NCBI GenBank assembly: GCA_050178915.1
Contig: JBFXFO010000050.1
Location: forward strand, 1 to 22,813
DNA: 22,813 bases
Direction of reading: 5' to 3'
DNA from: JBFXAF01 sp050178915
GTDB taxonomy: Bacteria > Pseudomonadota > Alphaproteobacteria > Rhizobiales > Rhizobiaceae
Position numbers and translations under genes: made by a program. Below the pieces are notes generated by a model. It saw only the letters and a list, made by a program, of their open reading frames with translations, was not told where the DNA came from and searched no databases. How positions within the stretch are numbered: the first letter of the stretch is position 1; each line of letters begins with the position of its first letter. Positions 22,599 to 22,813 of this stretch are shown piece by piece.

Positions 22599-22813
22599 AC
22601 CCGCAGCGCCTCGCCAAGCTCAAGACGCTCCTCCAGGCCGCCGACCTGCCGGCGGTGGCCTTCGTGCCGGGCGCAAATTTCTACTATCTGACCGGCGTTC
22701 ACCTGCATCTGATGGAGCGGCCGACCATCCTCATCGTTACTGCCGAGGGCGCCATCCACGCCGCGATCCCGGCGCTGGAGCGCGACCGCTGGGTCGCGGC
22801 CATGCCGCATGCC
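22595..22813 (+). CDS. M24 creatinase/Xaa-Pro-peptidase family protein, N-terminal part (cut by window edge)
   Basis: The first 73 codons of a gene that continues beyond the window. The peptide begins MNPQRLAKLKTLLQAADLPA and continues with VPGANFYYLTGVHLHLMERP. This matches the N-terminal (creatinase_N) domain of the M24 family, which includes Xaa-Pro peptidases, creatinase and ectoine hydrolase. The metal-binding catalytic domain lies outside the window. Its ATG overlaps the stop of the GntR-family gene (ATGA), so the two are translationally coupled. It plausibly hydrolyses an amide or peptide bond in the same pathway as HyuAB, but the substrate cannot be told from this fragment. Confidence 0.85.
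   Translation, partial: MNPQRLAKLKTLLQAADLPAVAFVPGANFYYLTGVHLHLMERPTILIVTAEGAIHAAIPALERDRWVAAMPHA

Noticed and set aside
22559..22810. An 83-residue minus-strand frame at the right edge
   Set aside because: It is opposite the start of the M24 gene, whose translation matches the creatinase N-terminal domain; the minus-strand frame is a shadow.
16854..22813. Creatinine degradation by N-methylhydantoinase plus creatinase
   Set aside because: HyuAB and an M24 fragment fit superficially, but N-methylhydantoinase and creatinase belong to alternative branches and the M24 fragment cannot be told from a Xaa-Pro peptidase.

Overview
The window is about 65% G+C (estimated by eye), gene-dense alphaproteobacterial DNA. 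Gene order, start-codon use and protein types suggest a Rhizobiales (Hyphomicrobiales) soil or plant-associated bacterium of the Mesorhizobium/Phyllobacteriaceae kind; this is inferred from style, not from a marker gene. I see 21 complete protein genes, one gene cut by the right edge and one small candidate gene. I found no tRNA, rRNA, CRISPR array, insertion sequence or phage gene. The content is accessory catabolism and transport.

Region 1 (41-7262) is a catabolic regulon around a LacI-family regulator of the GntR/IdnR type (1563-2603). A leftward pair (unknown 161-aa protein, then an MBL-fold hydrolase) diverges from it. A rightward pair (3-hydroxybutyrate-dehydrogenase-like SDR, second MBL-fold hydrolase) follows it. 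A leftward trio (3-hydroxyisobutyrate-dehydrogenase-like enzyme, MmgE/PrpD protein, PcaC-like decarboxylase) faces that pair. The same 14-bp operator, TGTTACCGGTATCA, lies before each of the three units (1472-1485, 2657-2670, 7249-7262) and was not noticed elsewhere in the window. The enzymes look like an undescribed route for a lactone-forming hydroxy or oxo acid, with oxidation, ring opening, isomerisation or dehydration, and decarboxylation steps. The substrate cannot be read from the sequence and no transporter in the window belongs to this set.

Region 2 (7187-7771) is a 585-bp gap between divergent genes. It holds the third operator, a nested inverted repeat, an 11-bp GC hairpin and a possible small membrane-protein gene.

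Region 3 (7772-12605) is a sulfur-uptake operon. A shortened SsuD-like flavin monooxygenase homologue is followed by CysP, CysT, CysW and CysA of a sulfate/thiosulfate ABC importer. A strong hairpin separates cysP from cysT. A lipoprotein zinc aminopeptidase (12695-13768) follows on the same strand.

Region 4 (13813-22813) is a second catabolic locus. A leftward operon encodes a sugar-type binding protein, hydantoinase/oxoprolinase subunits HyuA and HyuB, a double ATPase, a permease and a GAF-domain protein. Divergent from it are a GntR/FCD regulator and, overlapping that gene by 4 nt, a creatinase/Xaa-Pro-peptidase-type M24 protein that runs off the edge. This looks like import plus ATP-dependent ring opening or carboxylation of a small cyclic amide or related compound, with the regulator probably acting at repeated TTTATGCAA motifs in the divergent promoter region.
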